From Areca catechu (Eukaryota > Streptophyta > Magnoliopsida > Arecales > Arecaceae), in NCBI GenBank assembly GCA_021397845.1, contig CM038046.1, positions 59,972,021 through 60,036,020 on the forward strand: a DNA stretch of 64,000 nucleotides, in the 5' to 3' direction. Made by a program: the position numbers and the translations under genes. A model generated the notes under the pieces. That model searched no databases and had not been told where the DNA came from. It worked only from the letters and a program-made list of their open reading frames with translations. Shown one piece after another: positions 15,001 through 30,000 of the stretch (positions within the stretch are counted from its first letter, which is position 1; every line of letters begins with the position of its first letter).

Positions 15001-18000
15001 CTGCTCCACTACTTCCACGATGCCGCCGTATCTGCATGCCATGTGGCCACTCTCCAGATCTCCTAGGGGCAGATCGATCTTTTTCAGTCTCTCCCCTAAT
15101 AGATTTCGGACTGTTCCACGCCTATATAAGGCTCTAGTGGGACCCAGTTCGAAGGTAGAATAACTCTTCACTCTTCAAAGACTGGTCATTCCTTGATTCC
15201 TCCATTCTGTTGCCTTCAATCTCCAGCTAACTTAAGCATCAGAGGGTCTCCCGCCGGAACACCACTAGCGCCCTTGGGGACTTTATTGCAGGTTTGCCCA
15301 GGAGGAGCACTCCAACCCATTCAGCCATCCCGGTTCCAAGTACAGGAGTTGGTGCGGCAACATATTGGCACTAGAAGGAGGGCAATCGATCTTTCTTTTA
15401 AAAGGAGGAATCTATCATCCCAACATGAAAATGGCTAAGGGAAGAGCTCTAAATTCCACTACCAAGAGAGATATCTCTCCTTCTAGGTCTGAGGAGCCTC
15501 TTAGGGAGAATGATTTTGCTGCCACCGCCCCTACTGCTGCAGAACCTACCATCATGTTGGGGTTGTAACAGTTCCAAACCTTGGTGAATCGCATTAAAAC
15601 ACTTACGGCTGCGGTTCAGCATTTCCAGGAAGCTGCCGACAACCGACAGCAACGACTAGCTACTTCCTACACCAATCCCCTGACTATTGCTGAGGGAGGC
15701 TGACAGCCAGAGATCCTTCAGCCTGGTTCTCACGTCGCCGCAGAGCCTTGGAGGTCCTTGGGTGATCATGCCGATGGCAAGAGGGTGAGGTCTGCTTCGC
15801 CTTCCTACGCCGAGTCCATCCTGTTCGGTGGTAGGGTTGCCATCAAACCTCCAAAGGACTATGCCAGCAAGATCATGCGCATGGAGGAGCACATTGCTGA
15901 AATCACCCTTCGGCAGAAGGCTGAAGGGGGACAGGTATACGACTCCCATCCCCTGTTCTCTAAGGAGATTCTGGTAGAGACGATCCCCCGCTACTTCAAG
16001 ATCCCCCAGGTGGACCCCTACGACGGTACCACTGATCTGATGGACCATCTAGGCACATAAAAAGCCCATATGATGGTCCAAGGTTCCTCTGATGCTCTCC
16101 ATTGCATCGCCTTCCCTGCAACCCTCAAGAAGACCACCCGGATGTGGTTCTCCGCCATCCAGCTAGGTACGATCAACTCCTTCTCTCAACTTGAGTCACT
16201 TTTCCTTTTCCATTTCAGGACTTGCAGTCGGACCCCGAGGAATACTGACTACCTCTTTCTCGTGCTGCAAAAGGAGGGAGAGACCCTTCGAGATTTCATG
16301 GCCCGTTTTAACTCAGCGGCCATGGAAGTCCCGGATTTGAATGAGGCTGTAACGATGTCAGCCTTCAAGCGAGGGCTTCGCTCGTCTAGGCTGACTTTCT
16401 CCCTGGGCAAGAAACATCCGACAAGCTATAGTGAACTCCTGGTCAGAGTGCAGAAGTACACCCTGGCAGAAGAACAAGCCACCGGCTGATGTCAAGCTGA
16501 AGGAAGTCCGACCCCCAAGAAGCGGAGTAATAAGACTCCTGAAGTTCGACCTCCGAGCGACAATCAGCGGTCGGCCCAACACCGAAGCCCGAAGCTGAGG
16601 GACTTTCCTCGAAGGTTCGAGACTTATGCATCTCTGTCCCTACCAAGAGAGAAGATCCTCATGGAGATCAAGAACGAGACCTTTATGCAGAGGCCTCGGC
16701 CAATGAGGGGCCCTCCTACCCTAAGGAACAAAGATAAATTATGTCATTTCCATAGGGATCATGGGCATAGTACTGAAAAGTGCTTGCAGCTGAAGGACAC
16801 AATTGAAGACCTCATCCGGAGGGGATACCTGCGCAAGCATGCCCGACCTCATTGGGACCAGGCTGAAGCATCAAATGCCTGAAACCCTTAAGAGGAGACG
16901 GAGCTCCCCAACCAGAGGCCAACTAGTGGGGATGTCGGCATGCTGCATCGGCAATCCAAAGGAAGTCAGCAGGATGGGACTAATGTTGCTAAAAGGTCCT
17001 GGGGCTCCAATGCCATCACTTTCTCTGATGAAGATCTCCTGGAAACTCATATTTTTGAGAACAATCCTGTAGTCGTGTCGGCAGTGATTGCAAATTACGA
17101 TATAAGGAGAATACTTATAGATAATGGAAGCTCTACAGAGGTATTCCTGTATGATGCTTTTGTAAGAACATATCTATCCTGATCCATGCTGCTGGAATCC
17201 CCCACACCGCTGACAGGCTTCGGGGGCAACTCCATCGGAGTGGAAGGAGAAATAGTTCTCACTGTGACAATTGGGAAGGAGCCCCTCCAGAAAACCCTTC
17301 TCATCAATTTTGTGGTCGTTCGGACAACCTTGCCTTACAATGCTATCTTCGGCCGACCGGCACTCAACAAATTCAGAGGAATCGTGCCCACTTACGATCT
17401 GTAGGCGAAGTTTCAGACCAGGAGCGGGGTCGGAGTGATGAGAGGAGACCGTCGGATGGCCAGGCAGTGTTTGACCATTATGAATCAACAATAGGAAGGC
17501 CATCCCACCTTGGAGCTACTCGAACCAAGGGTTGAAGCCGATGGCCTCGGTCATCCAGGGGAAAGGATTCTATTTGTTCCCCTTCGAAAGGATGATCCCA
17601 CCAAAGTCCTTCAGATTGGAGGCTCCCTCAATGAAGACCTTAAGTCAGAGCTGATCAGCTTTCTTAGGAGTAACGCCGATGTCTTTGCATGGTCGGCGTC
17701 GGACATGCCTGGAATATCATCGTAAGTCATCACTCACCAACTCAAGGTCGATCTGACCTACCAACCCATCCGATAAAAGAAGAGGATCTTCGCTACCGAA
17801 AGATAGAACGCCATTGATGAGGAAGTAAAGAAGCTTAGTGATGTTGGCTTCATCAGAGAAGTCCACTACCCTAAGTGGCTGGTGAATGTGGTTATGGTGA
17901 GAAGTCCAATAGGAAGTGGAGGATCTATATGGATTACACCGACCTCAACAAGGCCTGTCCGAAGGACAGCTTCCCAGTACCCAAAATTGATGAGCTGGTA

Positions 18001-21000
18001 GATGCCACGACCAGCCACCAACTTCTCAGCTTTATGAATGCCTTTTCCTGTTACAATCAAATTAAAATGCATGCGGAAGAAGAGGAGAAGACCACCTTCA
18101 TCACTGACAAGGGTCTGTACTGTTATCGGATGATGCCCTTCGGCTTGAAGAACACCGGCACCACTTTTCAAAGGTTGATCAACCTAGTGTTCGAAGGTCA
18201 GCTTGGCAGGAACATGGAGGCTTATGTGGATGACATGATAGTGAAGAGTCTCCATAAGGATGACCATATCATGGACCTGCAGGAATCCTTTGATGCACTG
18301 AGATGCCATCGGATGAAGCTGAACCCCATGAAATGCAGTTTTGGGATAACTTCTGGAAAATTGCTTGGTTTTTTGGTAACACAGAGGAGAATTGAAGTGA
18401 ATCCCGACAAGATAAAAGCTGTCACGGAGATGGCACACTCGACCAACAAAAAGCAGGTCCAAGAGCTCACCAGTCGAGTCGCCTCTCTCAGCTATTTTAT
18501 CTCCCGTACGGCTGAGAAGTCCCAACCATTCTTTAAGACCCTTCGCCAGTCAGAGGGCATTGATTGGATTGATGAGTGTCGGTCAGCTTTCGAAACATTG
18601 AAGGAGTACTTGAAGAACCCTTCGCTACTTGCCAAGCTGATGGAGGGGGAGCCTTTGTACCTCTACCTTTCAGCGTCAGACGAAGTGATCTACGCCATCC
18701 TTTTATGAGTCGGAGAGGATGGACAGCAAAAGCCTATCTATTATATCAGCAAAGTCTTCCACGATGCCTAAACAAGGTACCCCAGGATGCAAAAGTTAAT
18801 ATACTCCTTGGTCACATTCGATTGTGGTGCTGACCCAAGATGCAAAAGTTAATATACTCCTTGGTCCCAAGAAGCAAAAGTTAATATACTCCGACCATAC
18901 TTCCAAGCGCACCTGATTGTGGTGCTGACCGACCAACAACTCAAGGCAATCCTTCGGAGCCAAGATAAATCCGATCGGCTCGCCAAGTGGGCCGTCAAGC
19001 TAGGGGAGTTTGACATCTCTTTCCAGCCACGTTCTGCTTTGAACGCCCAGGTAATTGCTAACTTCATTGCAGAATGCATGTGGAGACAGGAGATGCCACC
19101 TCGAATGGCCGAAGTACCTGAAGTTGATGCTGTCTATGAAGTAGAACCAGCCTGGACTCTCCATGTAGACGAAGCATCCAACCTCGCAGGCTGTGGGGCT
19201 GAACTGATTATGGCCGACCTGGATGCGAAGAACCTAGAGTATGCATTGCATTTTTTATTTCAGGTATCAAATAATCAAGCGGAGTATGAAGCCCTCCTTG
19301 CAGGGCTGCCGATCGCCAATGAACTGGGCATCTGCCGACTTAGAGTTTTCTCCGACTCCCAGATGGTGGTCAATAAAGTGAAGGGAAAATTTGAAGCCAA
19401 GAATCCGACCTTGGCAAAATACTTGAACAAGGTACAAAACCTTATCCCTCGGTTCAAACTTTTCGAAATCCTCCACATACCTCGTCTGCAGAATTCTCGA
19501 GCAGACACTTTGTCGAGGCTGGCTATGGTCACCAGCGGGACTTCTGACCGAACCTTTGTTGAGTATTTGCAGCACCCTACCATTGCCGAAGAGCCGACCG
19601 AGGTCCACCAGGTGGAACATAAAGCTTCTTGGATGGATCCGATCCTTACTTTCCTGGCCAAGGGAACTCTTCCGGAAGATCTGGCGGAGGCCAAGCTGGT
19701 GCACCTGACGGCCTCTAAGTACGTGATCCTTGACGGCATCCTTTATAAGCGGTCATTCACACAGCCACTATTGAAGTGCTTCGGGCCGGCGGACGCCGAC
19801 TACACCCTCAAAGAAGTCCATGAAGGAATTTATGGCGACCACCTCGGAGGGAGATCCTTAGCTTACAAGATCATCCAGCAGGGATATTACTGGCCCGCCA
19901 TCCAGAAGGACGCGTCGGACATCGTCTGAAGGTGCGATGCGTGTCAAAGGTACTCCATCATTCAAAGGAGACCCACCACTGAGCTTACTCCGATCACCAC
20001 CCCATGGCCATTCGCACAGTGGGGGATGGATATCCTGGGACCCTTTCCCCCGACCTCCGGGTAACGGAAATTTTTGCTTGTGGCTATCGACTATTTCACC
20101 AAGTGGATGGAAGTCAAACCACTAGCATAGATAACGAAGGCTAAGGTGGAGAACTTCATCCGGAACAATATCATCTCTCGATTCGGTATTCCCTAGATGA
20201 TTATTACTGATAATGGGAGAAAATTTGACGACTCAAAGTTTTAAGATTTTTGTCTGGAATATCATGTCTCTCATCGTCTTGCCTCAGTCAGCCACCCTCA
20301 GTGCAACGGAGAGGCTGAAGTCACCAACTGAACAATCTTGAACGGGCTGAAGACCCGGCTCAATGAAGCAAAGGGACTTTGGGTGGAGGAACTCCATTCA
20401 GTATTATGGGAATATCGGACGACTGCTAGAGCATCAACCGGAGAAACTCCGTTCAACCTCACTTACAGAAGTGAAGCTGTCATCATCCATAGGCCCTCCC
20501 ATGAATCATTCTCTAATCCAATTCTTGAGAAAGTGGATCATTATTTGCTTAGAGAGCAAACTTTAACTGTTGCAATCACATGTCCTAGGCTGCTTCCCGA
20601 ACCATCTCTTGATCCATTCCTGGGAGTAGCAAACTTTTCCTTTCGAAAGGATGACCAGTTGACACTCATAGATCACCATTCAAACCTTCAGGTCACCACC
20701 TTTAGTCAGCAGGTAATTCGTGACTCCGCCTCATATTTCCTCCCTTTCTCTAGGACTTCCAATGCTTCTTACACCATCCAAGTATACTTTGTCGAAGTCT
20801 TTAGAGTGAACCACGTGTCAGAACCTATTAGGTTTGCCACCTACTTCTGGAAGACCTTATGGCACCTACTAGGCACCCATGATAAGTTTTCATGCTCTGC
20901 ATGCCATCCTCCAACCCAAGGTCAAACCTAGAGAGCTGTAGTTTGTTAGGTTTAGACCTAGGGTTCCTTTGAATAAAGTCCATTCTTTAGGAATGTATCG

Positions 21001-24000
21001 TCAGTCGAGTTTAGGACATTGACTCAGATTTTGGTTGAGTGAGAATACCAAGAATTGAGATTTGTATTTTGTTCAGGGCTGAAATTGCATTCAATGTTTC
21101 GATCAATAGGTCTATAGGCTAGAGTCCCTTTGAAATTGTTCTTGGATACAAGCCTCACACACCACTTGATCTGATTTCACTATTAGCCCACACACACGAG
21201 TCTCCGAGTCTGCTGAAGTTTTTGCACAGCATATAAAAGACTTGCATAAAAAAATTCATGCCAAAATAAATTTAAGTAATGAAACTTATAGGAAGTTGGC
21301 TGATTCTCAAAGGCAAGTCAAAACTTTTGTTGAGGGAGACTATGTAATGATTAGGTTAAGGCCTGAACGGTTTCCTCCTGGAACCGTTAGAAAGTTACAT
21401 GCTAGAGGAGCTGGACCATTTAGAGTGGTGAAGAGAGTAGGATCCAATGCCTATGTGCTCGAGTTACCTCCAGAACTAGGCATTAGCTCCACTTTCAACA
21501 TTACAGACCTAGTAGAGTATAGAAAGCCAGCTGTGATTCCCAGTGAGGCTTTTGAACCTAATCCTGCTCTTGAGAGTGAACCTGACCCTGTGTGTCCACC
21601 AACAAACTGGCCTGTGAGGAAAGAGCAGATTGAAAAGATCCTGGATGATCAGGTTATCTCTACTCGTAATCGAGGATACCAAAGATACCTGGTCCGCTGG
21701 AAAGGAAGGCCAGATTCTGATAACTCTTGGATCTCCCGAGAAGAATTACAAGAATTGGACCCAGACCTCTTAGAGAGATACCAGAGCAAGCTTGATCCAT
21801 ACTCGACAGGGTCGAGTTCCTCCCACCCCGGGAGAATTGGTGCGGGCACCAGACTCAGAAGAAGACTTCAGGGCTCCATCTGGATCTCTGATTGGCATTG
21901 CACGAAGAATTAGGGTTTTCTGGTTTTGTAATAAGGGTTGACTTGGTCAACTCAATTTTAGTTTGAGTCTGTATTTCCCTGTAATTTAAATTTTGTTGAG
22001 TCATGTTGACTCAATACAAGTCCTAGTAGTGGTCTAGTTCTTCTCCAAGGTGCCACATTTTCTCCCAGGACCAAGCAAGTGGGCGCCACACTCCCAGCCA
22101 CACGCCAGAGTCCAGGAGGCGCCACATCTCCATCTAGTGTGCCTTGGTCCCCACACCACAAGAAAGCAGGTCCCTTCTTTCATGCGCCACTTGGGGGAGA
22201 AATCCATCAAGATACCTCAATCCAAGGAGGAGCCAACTTCTTTCCATATAAACTCAAGCCAGGATGGCAAGAATTTTTCTTGAAGAGAGGATCAAGGAGG
22301 TGCCCAACAATGTTCCATAAAAACCCAAGTTATAAAAGGGAAGAGAGCATGTCATGGGGAGAAAATCAAGGAGGCACCCAAAAGTTTCCTATAGTGCCAA
22401 AGCCATGAAAGGAAGAAGCCTAAACTTGTGGAGCAAGACTAGGAGGTGTCCAAAAGAGCCAAACCATGAAGGGAAAATCCTTGATTCTGGAGAGATACTA
22501 GGAGACACCCCCATAACCTGCCATTTGAAGCTGATTTTCAAGTTTTCTTGGAGTTTTTGGGCTGCCCACTCATGGAAGGAGTCTTGGGAAGAGAATTTGA
22601 TGCCTAAAGTGTGGGTTAGTCCTATTAGTCCCACATGGGAAGTGTATGAAATTTTATTTCTTTGTTATGTCTATATATTCAACTCTATGTAACTCTTGAA
22701 AAAATCAGATGAATGAAACCAAATTTTTTTTTGTGAGCAAACTTTGTGTTTTCTCTCTTCCGCACTTGCATCCAGGTGTTGAGCTCCGTGAGGGAGTAAA
22801 TCCGGGTTCCCCAGGAACCTTGAGGAGGTGTGAGATCTCCAAAACCCAAACCCTAGGTTAGCCACTTCTACTCCAAAACCCTAGCCGCCCACCATCACCC
22901 TTCTCTTTCCACCAAGCCCTAGCATATCCCACCTCTCACGGCCATTCTCTCCAAGTCCAGGCCAACCACCAGCATCCAGCTACAGTCCGGATAATTTAGA
23001 TCCAAAGCTCTTTCCAGAGGGAGTCGAATCAGCCTTCAAGAGAATCCGGATCTCAGCGACATCAGCCTTCAAGTTCTTCGAACTGGTAAATCCTTCCCTG
23101 AGTCTCTGAATCCATCACTTATTTTTCTTCTTCCCAGATCTTGAGTTCAGGAGAAGCCGACCCAGCCACGAGACCAGTATTGGAGGATCCATTACGAAGA
23201 TTGCCGACTCCGAGGATCCAACAATCTGCTCGAGAGAGTTCTTCCACCCAAATTCTGTGAAGATCAATGTCTGGTTGGTAAACCATCTCTTCTCTTTATT
23301 TCTGTCATGTTGAAAGTTCAGAGCGAAACCCTAGGTCTGGAAGTTTCTCAACCCCCAGTGATCCGTTACTTCTGAACTACTCTGATAACTTAGCTTCTTC
23401 TAAATTGTGCTTTCTATCCTTACCTAGTTTCCATCAACTTAGTTTAACTTTACTTTGAGTCGAAGCCAATTTCTGAAATAAAAAAAAAAAAAATTAATCT
23501 TAATTTACTTCCGCATCACATCATCTCCTTATTTGTTCTGCATCATTTTGGTATCAGAGCTTTCGTTCTGCATCATTTTGGTATCAGAGCCCTGTCTAGG
23601 GTTTCTGTTTTGATTGCTTGTTTGAGTCTCTCTCTTTTTACTTTGTCTGCTAGAAGTAGACTCCCCAGGACGTCCAGTCCTAGGAATGAAGCGAGGTGCA
23701 AACCTCCTCTTCCCATTCCATGGGGTGTTCCTAGGGCGTGTAGGGGATCCGTTGGGTTACAACTTCGTAGCAGGAATTGTAAACGGGGAAGTACTCTATT
23801 TTCAGCCCATAATTATCCTGTTGCAGGAATTATTTATCACTGCAAGAAACTCCAAATTCGATGATCTTTATTTTGCTGAAACCAGTATAATTGAAGATAT
23901 TTTTCATAATTTTCCTGTGATTTATTAGTTTCCGTGAGATTTCTGAGAATTAAATTACTGCAACTCTGTTTTTGTATTTCTGCAATTCAATTATTTTTGA

Positions 24001-27000
24001 GTGATCATCTCTTAATTCATCTTAAGGGCATTTAAGCATCTAAGATAAGGGGAGGAGTTGATAACCTCTCCTTAGCCCAAAACCACCACCCACTCATTCG
24101 AACCTAAGCCTTTAATCTTAAAATTAATTAGACCTAATTTGCCCTAGTGGGCTAGGGACATCAACAAGTCGGGTCAAGGCTAGTGTTGAATCAGTTTGTC
24201 TGGTTACTCTGTGTGTGCTTTGTACTCAGTGTCTAGAACGGTGGTTCAGGGATTCCATCCCGAAGGGCTTGTGTGCTGGTCCGCCTACCTGGCCAATCAC
24301 TGATTGGTGTCTAGGATTGGCATCTAGGGACCTAACACTCCCCTTACACCTGTTTGGCTGAGTCCTGAGTTACTACAGGCTAGCTTGCCACTCTGATTGG
24401 GCATCTAGTTTGGGCTCTAGGCCTAGTTAGCCAGTAGTCGTTTCAGTTGAGTCTCATTCTGTGTGCTTGCTTGCATCATCATGTCTACCCGGAATGGAGT
24501 ACCCTACCAACCTAGTCAAACCCAACCAGATTTAGAGGCCATAGTTAGAAATCTTACCGAAAGTATGACCAAATTGAGTCAGGACATGAATGAGGGTTTT
24601 TCCCAGTTTAGGGATCGAGTCCAAGTACTTAAGAAACGTAGACATCAAAATTGGACCTCTGATCCAAAATTTAATAGGCCCCAACCTCACCCATGCCAGG
24701 AACCTAGGAGGACCTTATACCGTGATCCCGAGCATAACCTTAGGAAGCCTAACCATGATATCTATAGTGTGGATCGTGTCTATGAGAGGTCCTTACAATA
24801 TTCTAGACCAGTCACTCAACAATCCAAGTCTTCTAGATCAAACCATTTAGATCCACACCCATGCCCAAGTAAGGTCTCTACTAGCTTGAAACCCAGTGTG
24901 ACCCAGGTTCCTATATCTCAAGAATGTTTATTTTGTGGAGAAAGAGGCCATAAATCTAGTCAGTGCCCATGCATAGGACTGGCTTGTGCACAGCTAAGTG
25001 GTAAGAATCCTAAGGATGGCATTAATGAGGGAGAACCCAAGCCTACTAATGAGGAAGAACGGTTAGGTATGACAAGCCCAGAATTAGTTGACCCGATTAC
25101 CAATGACACAAAACCCATTGAAGATGGCATCGAGGAAGTATATGATGCTGGCTTGAGTCTAGTTGATGAATATGAGGGGGAAGAACTTGAAGAATGTGAC
25201 ATCGATACTATTAGTTCCTTACCTGAGGAGACCTTGGAAAGCAACCAAGTGGTAGGACCTAGTTCAGAAATTCAAGAGATTTGTGAGAACAAGGTTCCTT
25301 TAGTCAAATACCCCCAGGAAGAACTCATAGTGTTAGCCCGAGCTATCAGTTCGTACCCTCTAATGACAGTCATTCCCCAAGTACCAATTAAAGATCTTTG
25401 CACTGAACTGTTTAAGTTTGCCCACCCTATGGTAGATCCTCTCCTTAGGATGACTGAATCAAGCCTCTTACAATTGGACCTTGTCCCATGCCCAGCCACT
25501 AAGGTCTCTCCCGTAATCTCAGTTGAACATCCTTGTCTTGAGCGGATTGATTCACCCAGTCCTGTAGAAGTCCTCCTTATGGCCCCAGACCCCTTCCTTC
25601 GCATGACTGACCTACCCTTCTATAGAGTATACCTTTCCGCACCCATAGGTCAAATTTCAAGTCTTGAGGTCATCATCCATAGGCCCTCCCATGAATCATT
25701 CTCTAATCCAGTTCTTGAGAAAGTGGATCATTATTTGCTTAGAGAGCAAACTTTAACTGTTGCAATCACATGTCCTATGCTGCTTCCCGAACCATCTCTT
25801 GATCCATTCCTGGGAGTAGCAAACTTTTCCTTTCGAAAGGATGACCAGTTGACACTCATAGATCACCATTCAAACCTTTAGGTCACCACCTTTAGTCAGC
25901 AGGTAATTCGTGACTCCGCCTCATATTTCCTCCCTTTCTCTAGGACTTCCGATGCTTCTTACACCATCCAAGTATACTTTGTCGAAGTCTTTAGAGTGAA
26001 CCACATGTCAGAACCTATTAGGTTTGCCACCTACTTCTGGAAGACCTTATGGCACCTACTAGGCACCCATGATAAGTTTTCATGCTCTGCATGCCATCCT
26101 CCGACCCAAGGTCAAACCTAGAGAGCCGTAGTTTGTTAGGTTTAGACCTAGGGTTCCTTTGAATAAAGTCCATTCTTTAGGAATGTATCGTCAGTCGAGT
26201 TTAGGACATTGACTCAGATTTTGGTTGAGTGAGAATACCAAGAATTGAGATTTGTATTTTGTTCAGGGCTGAAATTGCATTCAATGTTTCGATCAATAGG
26301 TCTATAGGCTAGAGTCCCTTTGAAATTGTTCTTGGATACAAGCCTCACACACCACTTGATCTGATTTCACTATTAGCCCACACACACGAGTCTCCGAGTC
26401 TGTTGAAGTTTTTGCACAGCATATAAAAGACTTGCATAAAAAAATTCATGCCAAAATAAATTTAAGTAATGAAACTTATAGGAAGTTGGCTGATTCTCAA
26501 AGGCGAGTCAAAACTTTTGTTGAGGGAGACTATGTAATGATTAGGTTAAGGCCTGAACGGTTTCCTCCTGGAACCGTTAGAAAGTTACATGCTAGAGGAG
26601 CTGGACCATTTAGAGTGGTGAAGAGAGTAGGATCCAATGCCTATGTGCTCGAGTTACCTCCAGAACTAGGCATTAGCTCCACTTTCAACATTACAGACCT
26701 AGTAGAGTATAGAAAGCCAGCTGTGATTCCCAGTGAGGCTTTTGAACCTAATCCTGCTCTTGAGAGTGAACCTGACCCTGTGTGTCCACCAACAAACTGG
26801 CCTGTGAGGAAAGAGCAGATTGAAAAGATCCTGGATGATCAGGTTATCTCTACTCGTAATCGAGGATACTAAAGATACCTGGTCCGCTGGCAAGGAAGGC
26901 CAGATTCTGATAACTCTTGGATCTCCCGAGAAGAATTACAAGAATTGGACCCAGACCTCTTAGAGAGATACCAGAGCCAGCTTGATCCATACTCGACAGG

Positions 27001-30000
27001 GTCGAGTTCCTCCCACCCCGGGAGAATTGGTGCGGGCACCAGACTCAGAAGAAGACTTCAGGGCTCCATCTGGATCTCTGATTGACATTGCCCGAGGAAT
27101 TAGGATTTTCTGGTTTTGTAATAAAGGTTGACTTGGTCAACTCAATTTTAGTTTGAGTCTGTATTTCCCTGTAATTTAAATTTTGTTGAGTCATGTTGAC
27201 TCAATATAAGTCCTAGTAGTGGTCTAGGTCTTCTCCAAGGTGCCACATTTTCTCCCAGGACCAAGCAAGTGGGCGCCACACTCCCAGCCACACGCTAGAG
27301 TCTAGGATGCGCCACATCTCCATCCAGTGTGCCTTGGTCCCCACACCACAAGAAAGCAGGTCCCTTCTTTCATGCGCCACTTGGGGGAGAAATCCATCAA
27401 GATACCTCAATCCAAGGATGAGCCAACTTCTTTCCAGATAAACCCAAGCCAGGATGGCAAGAATTTTTCTTGAAGAGAGGATCAAGGAGGTGCCCCACAA
27501 TGTTCTATAAAAATCCAAGTTATAAAAGGGAAGAGAGCATGTCTTGGGGAGAAAATCAAGGAGGCACCCAAAAGTTTCCTAAAGTGCCAAAGCCATGAAA
27601 GGAAGATGATGGGGCACGGGATAGGGATAGGATCGTCGACGAGCTAAGAAGTCACCGAAGATTAGGGTATCCTATTTTTTTTCTATTTTCTGATTTCTTT
27701 ATGGTGGTGACAAAGGAAAAAATAGGGATGGAGGATAACGAGGATGGACTACCACGAACCCTGAAACCCACTCTCACAGAGAGACTTCACACCTCTAGGG
27801 CATTATACCTACCACCCACCTCACTACATGCAGTCTAGGGTATCTCACCTACCACCCATCTCACTACACGCGGAGCCCAGGGTATTTCACCTGCCACCCA
27901 GGTCACTCCTGGAGCCATGAGGGGGATTTCAAAGAACGTGGAGGAAAACGAAATGGGGGGATAACTAGGGCATCACGCCCCTACGAAGTCCCGAAGGACA
28001 AAGATAACATCAACACCCGCAGGTGAAGACATAATGGGCCATAGCCCTGAACAACAACTGCCAAACCAACTGACAAACCAAATCCCAAAAATTCAATTTT
28101 CTTCTCCCTTTTTACAATAGGAATGAGGGGTTATTTATAAGCTCCATAACCCTCATTTGAATTTGAATACAGGATATGGATAACTCAAATTTAAATACAA
28201 GATAGGATAAGATAAGCCTATCCATATCTCAATCATAACCAACAAAATCCTAATTTAAATTTCAAATAAAAGATAAATCCTAAATTTATTTTTCAAATTT
28301 ATTTGCTGCTCCAAAATTTGTGCTGCTCCGAGATTCGTGCAGGATGATGTCCCCATCATTCTCCTGAGGTGGGGAGAACTCGACTCCGTCGAGTTAAGCT
28401 CAGCGGGGTTTGCGCTCTGCTGGGTTGTATGTGAACTCGGAGGTATCAAGACCATACTTTTCCCTCATCCTCTGGCTCCACGCATCATTCCTGCTCTGAT
28501 ACCAAGTTGATGGGGCACGGGATAGGGATAGGATCGTCGACGAGCTAAGAAGTCACCGAAGATTAGGGTATCCTATTTTTTTTCTATTTTCTGATTTCTT
28601 TATGGTGGTGACAAAGGAAAAAATAGGGATGGAGGATAACGAGGATGGACTACCACGAACCCTGAAACCCACTCTCACAGAGAGACTTCACACCTCTAGG
28701 GCATTATACCTACCACCCACCTCACTACATGCAGTCTAGGGTATCTCACCTACCACCCATCTCACTACACGCGGAGCCCAGGGTATTTCACCTGCCACCC
28801 AGGTCACTCCTGGAGCCATGAGGGGGATTTCAAAGAACGTGGAGGAAAACGAAATGGGGGGATAACTAGGGCATCACGCCCCTACGAAGTCCCGAAGGAC
28901 AAAGATAACATCAACACCCGCAGGTGAAGACATAATGGGCCATAGCCCTGAACAACAACTGCCAAACCAACTGACAAACCAAATCCCAAAAATTCAATTT
29001 TCTTCTCCCTTTTTACAATAGGAATGAGGGGTTATTTATAAGCTCCATAACACTCATTTGAATTTGAATACAGGATATGGATAACTCAAATTTAAATACA
29101 AGATAGGATAAGATAAGCCTATCCATATCTCAATCATAACCAACAAAATCCTAATTTAAATTTCAAATAAAAGATAGGATAAGATAAGCCTATCCATATC
29201 TCAATCATAACCAACAAAATCCTAATTTAAATTTCAAATAAAAGATAGGATAAGATAAGCCTATCCATATCTCAATCATAACCAACAAAATCCTAATTTA
29301 AATTTCAAATAAAAGATAAATCCTAAATTTATTTTTCAAATTGGTATCAGAGCATGGTAGAATAAGTTCCTGATTGCATAGCATTAAGTCCTTGAAGTAC
29401 TTGGATCGGGGGCGTTACCAGGCCGTCCGGTCTTAGGAGAAAGTAGGGTTTAAACACCCTCTCTTCCCATTCCACGGGGATCTCCTAAGGCGTGTCGGGG
29501 TGCCATTGTGATTGACCCGTGAAAAAGAAAGCCAAAGGACTTCTTAGATTTCATTTGTGAATTTTGCATTGGGCACGTTCTGTTTTTCTGCTTGCTGTAT
29601 TTTCTGTAGGCTGACTGTAATCCGCCTGCAACTCCAAAGGCAAGTCATTGATTTTTTATTGAAATATTTTTTTTTCTTGTTCCTTTTTAAGTCAGTTATC
29701 ACCATATTAAATTTCATCATCAGAAAAAAATTATAAAAAAAATAAAAATTTCTGCAGTTCAACACTGTCATTAGGGTTATGTTCTGTCCTTTTTATTTAT
29801 CTTCATTTGTAGGATCTGCTTAGATTAGTATAGATTTTAGTTTTAAAATTACTTTCATCTACATTGAAACATATAAGTTAGAAATCCTTTGTGAATTTTT
29901 CAGAATTTTTGGACATTTTTTTTCATCACGTTTTCCATACCACTTTCAAATTGCAACACACTTATGCAGCACCTTTGCATTTCATTCATCTCATGAGAAA